Source: Flavobacteriales bacterium
Lineage (GTDB): Bacteria; Bacteroidota; Bacteroidia; Flavobacteriales_F; PHOS-HE28
Assembly (NCBI GenBank): GCA_016702645.1
Contig: JADJDP010000016.1
Span: 1 to 64,000 of the forward strand
DNA: 64,000 bases
Reading direction: 5' to 3'
In this document: piece after piece, positions 18,235-27,369 of the stretch
How the letters are laid out: each line of letters begins with the position of its first letter
Position numbering within the stretch: position 1 is the first letter of the stretch
Notes under the pieces: generated by a model
Seen by the model: the letters and a program-made list of their open reading frames with translations, nothing else
Database searches by the model: none
Told to the model about the DNA's origin: nothing
Made by a program: the position numbers and the translations under genes

Positions 18235-19195
18235 ATGCGAATTCTCTCAACAATGCTTTTCGGTAGCCTCCTGATGGCACCGATCGCAGGGCTTGCCCAG
18301 AACGATATCGATGCCAAAGCACGTGAAGCAGCAGCGGCAGCAGCACAAGCACGCCATGCCAGCGACTCCCTCGATGGCAAATGGTTGCGCAGTGGCGTGG
18401 TTTCGTTGAACATGACGCAGGTGAGCCTGAGCAACTGGGCAGCTGGTGGTTACAACACGCTCAGTGGGATCGCCATGTTCAACGGTACGGCCAATTGGAA
18501 GAAGGACCGTCGGGCCTGGGACAACAGTCTGGTGCTTGCCTTCGGTGGGCAGCAGATCGAGGACACCGATCCCGTGAAGACCGATGATCGTATCGAACTG
18601 AACAGCAAGTACGGCTACTCCCTCGGCCAGAAGTGGTACCTCGCCGGCGTTTTCCAGTTCAAGACGCAGTTCACCGAGGGCTTCGATGCGAACTTCAACC
18701 GCATCTCGAATTTCCTCGCACCGGGATACACGCTGCTGGGTGTGGGTATGGACTACAAGCCGAACGACAAGTTCACCGCCTTCCTTTCCCCGGCCACGGC
18801 GCGTATGGTCATCGTCACGGATGAGAAGCTCTTCGGCGGAAGCACGGATCCGGATCTGCGCGTGTACGGGGTGCTGAACGGCAACACCACGGAACTCGAA
18901 ATGGGGGGCTACATCCGCTTGATGTACAAGACTGACCTGGCCAAGAACATCACCTTCATGACACGGGGCGACATCTTCAGCAATTACCTGCGCGACCCGC
19001 AGAACATGGACATCAACTGGGAAACGCTCTGGACCTTCAAGGTGAACGACTGGTTCGCGGCCACCTTCAACACCCTGCTCATCTACGACCACGATACCCA
19101 ATTGCTCAAGGAGAACGCGGAGGGGATCCCTTACTCGGGTCCAGCCACGCAGTTCAAGCAAACATTGGGTATCGGCCTCACCCTTGAAACTCTGA
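18235..19195 (+). CDS. DUF3078 outer-membrane beta-barrel protein (C-terminal indel)
   Basis: Bacteroidota-specific DUF3078 protein, predicted outer-membrane barrel. A signal peptide (FGSLLMAPIAGLAQ) is followed by an Ala-rich linker and the family hallmark LNMTQVSLSNWAAGGYNTLSG. Aromatic-rich alternating strands follow to the end. The uninterrupted frame runs to 19230 into the terminator hairpin, which is implausible. Removing one T near 19185 gives the ending GIGLTLKL and a stop at 19193-19195, so about 319 residues ending in a typical barrel strand. Function unknown. Confidence 0.85.
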
Positions 19196-19215
19196 TCCGG
19201 GATCACCGAAGAACG

Positions 19216-19243
19216 AAGAGGCCGCGATGAGCGGCCTCTTTCA
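19216..19243. terminator. Bidirectional terminator
   Basis: AAGAGGCCGC / GCGGCCTCTT, a perfect 10-bp stem with GATGA loop followed by TCATT. It lies between the convergent DUF3078 and glycosyltransferase genes. Confidence 0.85.
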
Positions 19244-21225
19244 TTTCGCGGGGAAACGACCGCGCCAGTGGACCGGTTCCAGTGTGCCATAGCGCACCGG
19301 GTTCGCTTGTCGTCGGAGCACATCGATCCGGCGCACCCGCAACCCGGCTTTGCTGGGGTCATAGATGTATGCGCGCAACAGAAGCGAGTCCCCGTGGATG
19401 TCCGCCGGGCTGATCGATACCACCATGGCCACATGGCCATCCGGTCGGCTTTTGGCATCGAGTTTTCCTCCCCGATAGAACACCGTGCTGTCACCAGAAC
19501 GCAGATCGGCAACAATGCTCGCCTGGGACCGGGGATCCCACCCGCTCACGGTGGTGATCACCTCCACTTGATCCTCTGGAGAGAACACGATGCTGTCGAG
19601 TGGAAGATCGATGCCCAGCCCAAACTCGTGATCGGTGTAGTCCCAGTAGGCGTGACCGGGAACGGAGTCCATGATCAAGGCAAGGTCCCCAGCTATTTGC
19701 CATGGGCCACTCCGACCCAGCGGGCTAAGGCTTGCGATCGTATCGCGGTCGAACCATTGCAGGGGGGCGGAGCATCACTGAAACGGAAAACCTGCCCATC
19801 CACGAGGTCCTGTCGATCAACGAGGTAGGGAAAGCGCTGTTGGATCAAAGCGAGTTCCTCGGGTTCCGAACCGTTGCTCTGCCCGAACACGACCATGCGG
19901 CCTTTGTTCAAGACCAGCAGGCTGTCCAACTGGCCCTGACCAAAGCGATCACGGAGTTGCACGTACGGGATATCATCGAACGGGATCTTCCATAGATCGA
20001 GGTAGAAATGAAGCACATTGTCCGGCGCATCGAAGAGAAGCAGTGTCCGTTCCTTGCCATGCTCTTTCACCGCATCGATCCCTTCGCGCAACATGGCTTC
20101 GTACTTCGAGCGGTAGAACAGTTCGTAGTGCAGGCGTTTGTTGACCAAGCTATGAACGGATGCAACGGCGATCACCCCGCAGCCAACCAACACGATCTTG
20201 CGCGGCACATGCGCAAGTCCTTGCGCAAGGAACAGGACGAGATAGGGGAAGGAAAAGAGCACGACGGAGTATTGGAGCACCGGAGCACGCAACACGGAAT
20301 ACGCGTAACCGATCGCAAGGGGAAGCGCACCCCAAAGAAGCGGGAACCATAAGGCAGGGACGCACGTCCCTCTGTTCTTCACAAAGAGCACTAGCGAGGC
20401 CATGCAGCACGCGACCAAGAGGCCCGCGAGCAACCCCGACGTGTTCGCGACGAACCATGCATACTCACCGAACCAACTCGCATCCGGTGCTTGCAGCCAC
20501 TCCGTAAGGCCGCCTTGTCCAAATTGATTGAAGAAGATGGGAACGTTGGGCAGGTAGAGCAGTAGCACCACGCCGCACATGATGATGTAGGAACGCAGCT
20601 TCTGACGCGGTACCAAAAGCAGTCCGGTGCCGACCATCAGCGCAGCGAGCATGAGCGCGAAATGGTGGGTGTATGCGCTCAACAGGGCAGCGATGCCTGC
20701 ACCGATCAACATACGTCGCTGCCCGAAGGCCAGATAGCGTGTGAGCTGATCGGCGAGCAAGGCCGTGGTGAACAGTCCGGCAGCGTACGGACGCGCGATC
20801 TGGCCATAAAGAACACTGTACTGCAAGGTGGCCATCATCGTGGTCAGGAGCAATGCGGGTCCGTTGCCCGTCCATGCGAGCGCAAAACGGTAGAGCAGGA
20901 AAAGCGCCAGCAGGTCCATGAGAATGAAGGGCAGCTTCACATCGGCCTCCTCCATGGAGAACACGCGCGTCCACAACCACTCGAACACTTGCACTCCGGG
21001 TGGATGTGTGTCCAGTTCGATCACACCCTTTTGGATCGTCTCACCCAGTGTTGGGTAGATGCGGATGAGCGCGCTGATCTCATCGTGTGTGTAGGGCAGG
21101 TTGGGGAGGTCCCAGAAGCGCAACACGGCGGCCAAAACCAATAATGCAAGGAAGCTCCAGCGGATCCAGGGCTCACCCGGTATGCGGGCTGTACCGACGC
21201 GTGCGATATGCGCGCGCCAGTCCAT
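19241..21225 (-). CDS. Glycosyltransferase family 39-like membrane protein (one indel)
   Basis: Polytopic ArnT/PMT-like glycosyltransferase with about ten transmembrane helices. The first luminal loop, YTHDEISALIRIYP, has the acidic pair typical of GT-C enzymes, and HPPGVQVFEWLW follows. The first 510 codons end at a stop near 19693. One A missing from the AAA run (complement of 19696-19698) would continue the frame as AGDLALIMDSVPGHAYWDY into a C-terminal periplasmic beta-rich domain, giving about 661 residues. Probably transfers a lipid-linked sugar to an envelope glycan or protein. It overlaps smpB by an ATGA, so the two are co-transcribed. Confidence 0.8.
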
Positions 21226-21662
21226 CAGCTTCCGCGGTCGATGTCCCGTTGCACGTCCTTCGCCTTGAGGCTTTCGCGTTTGTCGAACATCTTCTTGCCC
21301 TTCGCTAGGGCGATCTCCAGTTTCGCGAAACCGTTCTTGGCGATGAAGAGCCGCGTGGGTACGATGGTCATGCCAGTGTCGCGGAGCTTCTTCTTCAGCT
21401 TGTCCAGTTCCTTCTGGTGCAGGAGGAGCTTGCGATCCCGCTTGGGTTCATGCACGAAGTGCGGATTGGAACCGTACGGGTTTATCTGCATCCCCCGCAC
21501 CACCAGGTCCGATCCCACGAAGGCGCAGAACGCCTCGCCCATGGTGGCACCGTTGTTCCGGATGCTCTTGATCTCGGAACCCATGAGGACGATGCCGCAT
21601 TCATAAGTATCCAGCAGGTGGTACTCGAAGCCGGCACGTTTGTTCTTTACGTCGATCGCCAC
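21225..21662 (-). CDS. smpB: SsrA-binding protein SmpB
   Basis: Small RNA-binding protein that delivers tmRNA to stalled ribosomes in trans-translation. 145 residues. It has the expected beta-barrel core (KNKRAGFEYHLLDTYECGI, then GSEIKSIRNNGATMGEAF) and the C-terminal basic helix (GKKMFDKRESLKAKDVQRD). The start is a GTG giving MAIDVKNK, about 29 bases from a TAGCTTCG -7 box. It precedes the glycosyltransferase with ATGA overlap. Confidence 0.97.
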   Translation of the reverse strand: MAIDVKNKRAGFEYHLLDTYECGIVLMGSEIKSIRNNGATMGEAFCAFVGSDLVVRGMQINPYGSNPHFVHEPKRDRKLLLHQKELDKLKKKLRDTGMTIVPTRLFIAKNGFAKLEIALAKGKKMFDKRESLKAKDVQRDIDRGS

Positions 21663-21691
21663 GCGTCAGGTTCCCGGTTGTTCGGGGCGCG

Positions 21692-21699
21692 CGAAGCTA
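21692..21699 (-). promoter_or_regulatory. -7 box TAGCTTCG for smpB
   Basis: Minus-strand TAnnTTyG element upstream of the smpB GTG start. Confidence 0.4.
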
Positions 21700-21735
21700 G
21701 AGCGGCCGTCCGTCATTGCACCCCTGCGACGCACC

Positions 21736-22557
21736 TTAACCGAGCGCCACATCCAATATCATCATCACGATGAAGCCGCCGATGAAGCCCAAGGTGGCCA
21801 GATCGGTATGGCGGTCCTGTTGGGTTTCGGGTATCACTTCTTCCACCACCACGTAGATCATGGCACCTGCTGCGAACGCAAGTGCATAAGGCAGTGCGGG
21901 CTGCATGTACATCACAGCCACGGCGCCCAGCACCCCGAAGATGGGTTCCACAATGGCGCTCATTTGCCCGAACCAGAAGCTGCGCAGTTTGGAGAGTCCC
22001 TGCCTGCGCAGCGGCATGCTCACCGCAAAACCCTCCGGGAAGTTCTGCAGGCCGATACCGATGGCGAGCGCTACCGCTCCACCGATGCTTGCTTCGGGCA
22101 TGCCTGCTGCAACACCGCCGAATAGAACGCCGACCGCCAGTCCTTCGGGGATGTTGTGCAGGGTGATCGCCAGAACCAGCAAGGTGGTGCGGTGCCATTT
22201 GGTGGGCGGGCCTTCGGTGCGCGAAGGATCGAAGTTGATGTGCAAGTGGGGTAGGACCTTGTCCAGACCGAAAAGGAACAGTGCGCCAGCGGCGAAGCCG
22301 ATCGCGGGTGCCAGCCAGGGGATGTTGCCCATTCGTTCGCTCATCTCGATGCTTGGCGCCAGCAGGCTCCAGAAGCTCGCGGCAACCATTACACCACCGG
22401 TGAAGCCCAGCATGGCATCGAGCCACTTGCGCGAAGCATTGCCGAAGAAGAAAACGAGGGAGGCTCCAGCCGCCGTCACGAACCAAGTGAAGCTGGTGGC
22501 AATGAATGCCGCGAGGATCGGATCGATGGAAGCGAACCAGTCAATGATGGTGTTCAT
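21736..22557 (-). CDS. ZIP family divalent metal transporter
   Basis: 273-residue inner-membrane ZIP (ZupT-like) transporter importing zinc, iron or manganese. Eight hydrophobic helices. TM4 has ITLHNIPEGLAVG and TM5 has GIGLQNFPEGFAVS, the HNxPEG/QNxPEG metal-site motifs. A short His loop (HLHINFD) precedes TM4. It lies 13 bp downstream of a DtxR-family regulator on the same strand, so it is probably under that metalloregulator's control. Confidence 0.92.
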   Translation of the reverse strand: MNTIIDWFASIDPILAAFIATSFTWFVTAAGASLVFFFGNASRKWLDAMLGFTGGVMVAASFWSLLAPSIEMSERMGNIPWLAPAIGFAAGALFLFGLDKVLPHLHINFDPSRTEGPPTKWHRTTLLVLAITLHNIPEGLAVGVLFGGVAAGMPEASIGGAVALAIGIGLQNFPEGFAVSMPLRRQGLSKLRSFWFGQMSAIVEPIFGVLGAVAVMYMQPALPYALAFAAGAMIYVVVEEVIPETQQDRHTDLATLGFIGGFIVMMILDVALG

Positions 22558-22570
22558 GGATCGTTGGGGA

Positions 22571-23227
22571 TCAGACGGGTTCTACTTGCAAGTGGTGGCT
22601 AACATCCTTGCTAAGGCTGAAGGCTGAGCCGCTCTTGGGCTTTACATCCATACTGCCATCAAAGGTGTGTACTTCCTGCACGGCCAGTGTTGTGCCGATA
22701 CGAAGCCCCTTCGCGCCCAGTAACCGTAGCAAGCCATCGGTGGTTTCACTTACCGCAGCGATTCGCACTGTTTCTCCAGGCGTGCAGGTATCCAGGCGCT
22801 TGGTCTTGCGCTGACGGATCTTGCCAAGCTTGTCCGGTATGGGGTCTCCGTGCGGATCGAAATGCGGGTGATCGAGGTACTCGTCCAACTTGTCGATGAG
22901 CTTGTCGTTCGCCACATGCTCCATCTGTTCCGCAACATCATGCACTTCATCCCAGCCGAAGCCCAAACGCTCCACGAGGAAGGTCTCCCAGAGCCGGTGA
23001 CGGCGCACGAGTTGTAGCGCCATGGCTTCCCCTTTTACCGTAAGCTTCACTCCGTAGTAGGGCTCGTGCTTCAAGAACTTTTTCTCGGCCAACTTCTTCA
23101 GCATGTCCGTCACGCTGCTGGCCTTGGTGCGCAAGCGCTCGGCGATGTCCTTGGTGAAGGCGCTTTCGTCTTCCTGCAACAAGGCATATACAGCCTTGAT
23201 GTGATCTTCTTCGCTGCGAGTGAGCAT
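22571..23227 (-). CDS. DtxR/MntR-family metal-dependent transcriptional regulator
   Basis: 218-residue DtxR-family repressor. The N-terminal winged helix contains TKDIAERLRTKASSVTDMLKKL as recognition region, then the dimerisation/metal-binding domain (WETFLVERLGFGWDEVHDVAEQMEH with the conserved acidic and His ligands). A C-terminal FeoA/SH3-like domain (RIGTTLAVQEV) closes it. Fe2+ or Mn2+ is the likely co-repressor. Its promoter faces the DHOR operon across a symmetric DtxR-box, so it should control itself, the ZIP gene and the redox genes. Confidence 0.93.
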   Translation of the reverse strand: MLTRSEEDHIKAVYALLQEDESAFTKDIAERLRTKASSVTDMLKKLAEKKFLKHEPYYGVKLTVKGEAMALQLVRRHRLWETFLVERLGFGWDEVHDVAEQMEHVANDKLIDKLDEYLDHPHFDPHGDPIPDKLGKIRQRKTKRLDTCTPGETVRIAAVSETTDGLLRLLGAKGLRIGTTLAVQEVHTFDGSMDVKPKSGSAFSLSKDVSHHLQVEPV

Positions 23228-23238
23228 AGTGGTTTGAC

Positions 23239-23290
23239 GGCGAAAGTAGAAAATAAATTAGGATAGACTAAACAATGATCTACTTTCGCC
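23239..23290. promoter_or_regulatory. Symmetric divergent promoter with DtxR-type operator
   Basis: A 12-bp perfect inverted repeat, GGCGAAAGTAGA (23239-23250) and TCTACTTTCGCC (23279-23290), carries a -7 box TACTTTCG on each strand (23241-23248 minus, 23281-23288 plus). Exactly at its centre is TTAGGATAGACTAA (23258-23271), close to the DtxR operator TTAGGTTAGCCTAA. One bound dimer would block both promoters. The plus-strand start codon follows its box by 5 bases. Confidence 0.72.
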
Positions 23291-23293
23291 CCG

Positions 23294-24475
23294 ATGAAGG
23301 TGTACTTCCTCTTCAGCGTTCTGCTGCTCGCGTCCTGCAGCAAGATGGAGCCGGCAGCACCTGACGATGATCAGCTCCTTGACGGTCCGGTGGAAGGATT
23401 GAGCGGGGAGGAGCACGCTCGTTTCCTACGTGGGGATGTGGCCTTCAACGATGAGGTGTTCCACGCGGGCAATGGACTGGGGCCGCTCTTCGTGGCCACC
23501 AGTTGCGGGAGTTGCCATGCAGGCGACGGGCGTGGACATCCCTTTTCGTCCCTCACGCGTTTCGGACAGTACGATGCCACGGGCAACCATTGGCTCGAAC
23601 AGGGAGGCCCGCAACTTCAGCACCATGCCATTCCCGGCCATCAACCCGAAGTGTTGCCTGCCGGGGCACCCAGCACGCTTCTGCTGCCACCGCCGAACAC
23701 GGGGCTCGGATTTTTGGAAGCAGTGAGCGATGCCGATATTCTCGCATGGGCGGACCCCGACGATCTGGATGGTGACGGCATCAGTGGTGCTGCCAACTGG
23801 ATACTGCCTGAAGCCTATTCTCCACTGCGACCCGGTGCGATGGAGAACAATGGTAAGTACATCGGTCGCTTCGGGCGCAAGGGTGGTGTGTACGACCTCG
23901 TGCAACAGACCGCGAACGCGTATGCCCAGGATATCGGCGTGAACAGCGAACTGGAACCCATCGATACCTACAGCCGTGAAGCGGTGGATCCCGAGGTATC
24001 GCTTACCACGATCAACGAGGTGGTTTTTTACCTGCGCACGCTGAAAGCCCCCATCCAGCGTGATCAGGATGACGCGGATGTGGTCGCGGGTGGTGCGCTC
24101 TTCGCACAGATCGGATGCGCGCGGTGCCACCGTCCTGAAATGACCACGGGTGCGTCCCCCATCCCGGCGCTTTCCCATCGCACCATTCGCCCGTACAGCG
24201 ATCTGCTTTTGCACGATATGGGGCCGGGCCTCGACGATGGCTACACGGAAGGTGATGCTCTCACCAGCGAATGGCGAACGCCGCCGCTCTGGGGTTTGGG
24301 ACTGTCACCGAATTCGCAGGGTGGGAGCTACTTTCTCTTGCACGATGGTCGAGCGACAAGCATTGAGCAAGCCATCCAATTGCATGGCGGGGAAGGGGAG
24401 GCCAGCCGTTCCGCCTTCAACACACTTTCGACCACGGAGCGCGATCGTGTGATCCGCTTCCTCAAAAGTCTCTGA
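23294..24475 (+). CDS. Di-haem oxidoreductase (DHOR/DUF1111) lipoprotein
   Basis: 393-residue periplasmic or surface lipoprotein (lipobox LLASC) of the di-haem oxidoreductase family related to MauG/bacterial peroxidases. Two CxxCH sites are visible: CGSCH at about residue 74 and CARCH at about residue 275. The closing region WRTPPLWGLG with LHDGRATSIEQAIQLHGGE is family-typical. First gene of a tightly packed set with a Rieske protein (2-bp gap) and a porin (4-bp overlap). Opposite the DtxR-family regulator. The substrate is unknown. A role in iron or copper redox handling is inferred from regulation and neighbours. Confidence 0.88.
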   Translation: MKVYFLFSVLLLASCSKMEPAAPDDDQLLDGPVEGLSGEEHARFLRGDVAFNDEVFHAGNGLGPLFVATSCGSCHAGDGRGHPFSSLTRFGQYDATGNHWLEQGGPQLQHHAIPGHQPEVLPAGAPSTLLLPPPNTGLGFLEAVSDADILAWADPDDLDGDGISGAANWILPEAYSPLRPGAMENNGKYIGRFGRKGGVYDLVQQTANAYAQDIGVNSELEPIDTYSREAVDPEVSLTTINEVVFYLRTLKAPIQRDQDDADVVAGGALFAQIGCARCHRPEMTTGASPIPALSHRTIRPYSDLLLHDMGPGLDDGYTEGDALTSEWRTPPLWGLGLSPNSQGGSYFLLHDGRATSIEQAIQLHGGEGEASRSAFNTLSTTERDRVIRFLKSL

Positions 24476-24477
24476 CC

Positions 24478-24912
24478 ATGGAGCGAAGGAGATTTCTACG
24501 TGTCGGGGGGCTGGCCTGTATGGCCGGGGTTGTAATGAGCGCCGGATCCGTCGGTTGTGCAGGTTCACGCTGCATCGATGGCACCATCGAAGGCGAGGAT
24601 CTGCGCATTCCACTGGCTTCACTGATGTCCACTGACGGCAGTCCCTTGAAAAGCGTGGTCGTTCGGCATGCCAGCCTGAAATGGCCGGTGGCGCTGTACG
24701 CTACCGCTGACGGAGGCTACCGTGCCTTGCTCATGCGCTGCACGCACCAGAACGCGCAATTGAAGGCCGGTGATGGCGAGTTGACATGTCCTGCTCACGG
24801 CAGCGCTTTCGCTTCGGATGGAGCAGTGATGAACGGACCAGCGGAGCAACCGCTGCGACGCTTCCCAACGCGGCTCGAGGGTGATGCGCTCCTGATCTCG
24901 TTGAAGGCATGA
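24478..24912 (+). CDS. Rieske-type [2Fe-2S] protein, Tat-exported lipoprotein
   Basis: 144 residues. The N-terminus has a twin-arginine signal (RRRFLRVGG) and a lipobox-like VGC. The Rieske cluster sites are CTHQNAQL (Cys, His) and CPAHGSAF (Cys, His), spaced as expected but without the extra Cys disulfide of bc1 Rieske proteins, so it resembles soluble or arsenite-oxidase-type Rieske domains. The order DHOR, Rieske, porin suggests an electron-transfer partner for the di-haem protein. This pairing is inference. Confidence 0.88.
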   Translation: MERRRFLRVGGLACMAGVVMSAGSVGCAGSRCIDGTIEGEDLRIPLASLMSTDGSPLKSVVVRHASLKWPVALYATADGGYRALLMRCTHQNAQLKAGDGELTCPAHGSAFASDGAVMNGPAEQPLRRFPTRLEGDALLISLKA

Positions 24913-26137
24913 GGAGGGTCGTCCTCATCGGTGCGCTGCTGTTGAGCGCCGCGTTCGCAGCAGCACAGATCGACAGCACATTGCTGCGTGCGGCCCCATC
25001 CGTTGGCCCGGACAGTACGCGTATGAACCTTGACGCCATCTACGCGCGGCCCTTCCTGCAGTTGGGGCGATCGCCGGTGAACGTTGGTGGATACCTGGAG
25101 GCAAAGGCTGAGCATTTGGGGACCGATGGCGTCGGTGATGGAACCCAGTTCCAAATGCAGCGGCTCACGCTCTTCGTCGCATCGGCGATCAACGAGCGCA
25201 TCAGTTTCCTATCGGAGATCGAATTCGAGCATGGTACAGAGGAGATCGGGATCGAATTCGCATCCCTCGACCTTGAACTGGACCCTCTGCTTACGTTACG
25301 CGGAGGGGTGGTCATGAACCCGATCGGTGCGTTCAACCAGAACCACGATGGACCACGATGGGAGTTTTCGGACAGACCGATCTCCGCGGCCCGGATGCTG
25401 CCGGCCACCTGGAGCAACATCGGATTCGGGGCCTTCGGTAAGAAGCGGCTCGGGAAGTGGTCGTTGGCGTACGAGGCCTACCTCACCAACGGCTTCAACG
25501 ACCGTATCATCGCGAACGACAACAACCGCACCTATCTCCCTGCGGCCAAAGAGGAAACGGACCGTTTCGCCGAGAGCGTGAACGGCGTGCCCATGATAAC
25601 CGGAAAGCTCGCCGCTAAACGCATGCAGTGGGGAGAAGTAGGGCTGAGTTGGATGGGCGGTGTTTACAACACGTTCCAAGTGGATGGACTTGTGCTCGAT
25701 ATGCGTCGGCGAGTGGACATGTTCGCTGTGGATGTGCAGGGTACGCTCCCTTTTCTTGGAACGACCATCGTTGGTGAATGGGCGTGGATACTGGTTGATG
25801 TGCCCAACACGTACACCCAGCAGTACGGTGATCGGCAACAAGGGGCTTCATCGATCTGGTGCAACCGCTGCTGAAGCGCCGGATACTGGGCTTCGACAAT
25901 GCCACCTTCAACGTGGCCTGCAGACTGGAATACGTTGACTGGAACGTTGGGACCTTCCGCGAGACGAACGGGGCGATCGGCGATGAGGTGTGGGCGGTGG
26001 TCCCGGCCATCAGCTTCCGCCCTGCGGCTGGCACCGTACTGCGGTTGAACTACCGACACCAGCGTTGGACCGACCTGTTGGGAAATCCGCCCTCGATCAC
26101 TGGTGGCATCCAGTTCGGCGTATCGAGCTACTTCTGA
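24909..26137 (+). CDS. Outer-membrane porin-like beta-barrel (one homopolymer indel)
   Basis: Signal peptide (LLLSAAFAAAQ) followed by a barrel-rich sequence with GGYLEAKAEHLG and many aromatic strand ends, finishing in GGIQFGVSSYF, the C-terminal aromatic signature for outer-membrane insertion. The frame stops early at 25874. One G missing from the G run at 25842-25845 explains it, and the continuation (FIDLVQPLLKRRILGFDNATF) restores about 409 residues. It overlaps the Rieske stop by 4 bases. Likely substrate channel of the operon. Identity of the solute unknown. Confidence 0.82.
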
Positions 26138-26495
26138 ACAGTACCCGCAAGCAAGGCGTTCAAGTCCGCTGGTACTTCCATCGGCTTCATCGCTGGCACG
26201 TTGGAACCGCCTGTGTTCGTGGAACGGTTCCAGCGAAACTCTTTACTCCGCCAAAGATCAAGCGAGGGAGCTGACCGATGATCTCATGCATGTCCTTGAT
26301 GCGGATCCCGAACTTGAGCATGCGCCAGTGAACGGCGTTGTGTTCACGCGGCCAACGTTGGCCGAGTATGTGAGCACGTTCCAGGTGGCGCCAAGCCTCG
26401 CGTATATGCCCGGAGGCTTCGGCTTTGTGACTGGCTTCCAGTTCCGTCTCATAGTGTGGGCGAACAGAAGCGGGCATGTTCCAATGGAATTTCAT
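26128..26495 (-). CDS. DUF3703 family protein (one indel)
   Basis: Small soluble protein of the DUF3703 family, about 122 residues after repair. The hallmark is HIREAWRHLERAHILGQRWP followed by HNAVHWRMLKFGIRIKD. Adding one A at the complement of about 26216 restores the family's C-terminal TGGSNVPAMKPMEVPADL and a stop at 26128-26130. In other genomes this family often sits beside metal or mercury resistance genes; that is family knowledge, and the function is unknown. It runs opposite to its neighbours and overlaps the porin 3' end by about 10 bases. Confidence 0.75.
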
Positions 26496-26579
26496 GCTGT
26501 GATGGATGTGGTGTACAAAGGTCTATCGGCGTTCGTTCAATGCATGGGATCCCACGGCCTGCCACTTTCTCGCGGGCGC

Positions 26580-27369
26580 ATGGACAAGCCGCCGCGCGGG
26601 GCACGGGCTCCAGCGGCAAACACGCATCCTGTCATCCTTCTTTGCGCCACCATTCCTATCCGCGTGCAAACAGGAAGAGGAGATTCCACCGGAGGATCAT
26701 CAAGGCATGGCACACACGGTGGACCTGCGCTTGAAGTTCGTGTGGATGTATGGAACGCATGATTACGAGCTTGGCAGCGAATACGTGGACCATCTGGGCC
26801 ACCTGTACAAGATCGAACGGATCCGATTCCTCCTGTCGGATCTCGATGTGGTGGATGATGGATACAATGTCCTTGCGGAATATCCCTCCGTGCAGTTGCT
26901 GGTGGACGCTTCGCAGTCGAACAACTTTGCTTTGGGAACGCTCACGGCCGTGCATGCGCACCAGATACGCTTCACCATGGGGCTGGAGGAAGAACTCAAC
27001 AACAGCGACCCGGCGACCAGCGCTGCACCACTGAACGACGCCACCATGCATTGGGGCATGGGAGCGAACGAGGGCTATTGGTTCATGGTGATGGAAGGCC
27101 GTGTCGACAGCGACAACAGCGGGACCTTGGATGATACCGATGCTCCCTTCACCTACCGCTGTGGTACCGACGCCTTGAAGCGGACCGGCTGGGCCGTAAT
27201 GCATGTGGAGATACCCGATGGAGGAACCATGACCATAGAGGCACCCGTGGATGTGGAGCGCTTGATGGGTGGTGTGGACGTGCTGGCCAATGTCAATGCG
27301 CTCGGCGATACACCGTTGAACGTGCAGTTGATGGACAGTCTCCGTGCGAACTTCCAAGAGGCGCATTGA
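26580..27369 (+). CDS. MbnP-like copper-binding lipoprotein (N-terminal indel)
   Basis: About 262 residues. It matches the MbnP family: MVDLRLKFVWMYG-like opening strand, IERIRFLLSDLDV, and the region HWGMGANEGYWFMVMEG, then TDAPFTYRCGTDAL and MTIEAPVDVERLM. In Methylosinus, the partner MbnH oxidises a Trp of MbnP to kynurenine to create a copper site; the Trp residues of HWGMG or EGYW are candidates here. One extra C near 26655 splits the signal peptide; repaired, it reads VILLCATILSAC, a lipobox. The N-terminus is therefore the weakest part. Its stop overlaps the start of the MbnH-like gene. Confidence 0.78.

Noticed and set aside
24478..24912. Rieske gene as part of a cytochrome bc complex
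   Set aside because: No cytochrome b or c1 gene is adjacent, and the second Cys pair of bc1-type Rieske proteins is missing.
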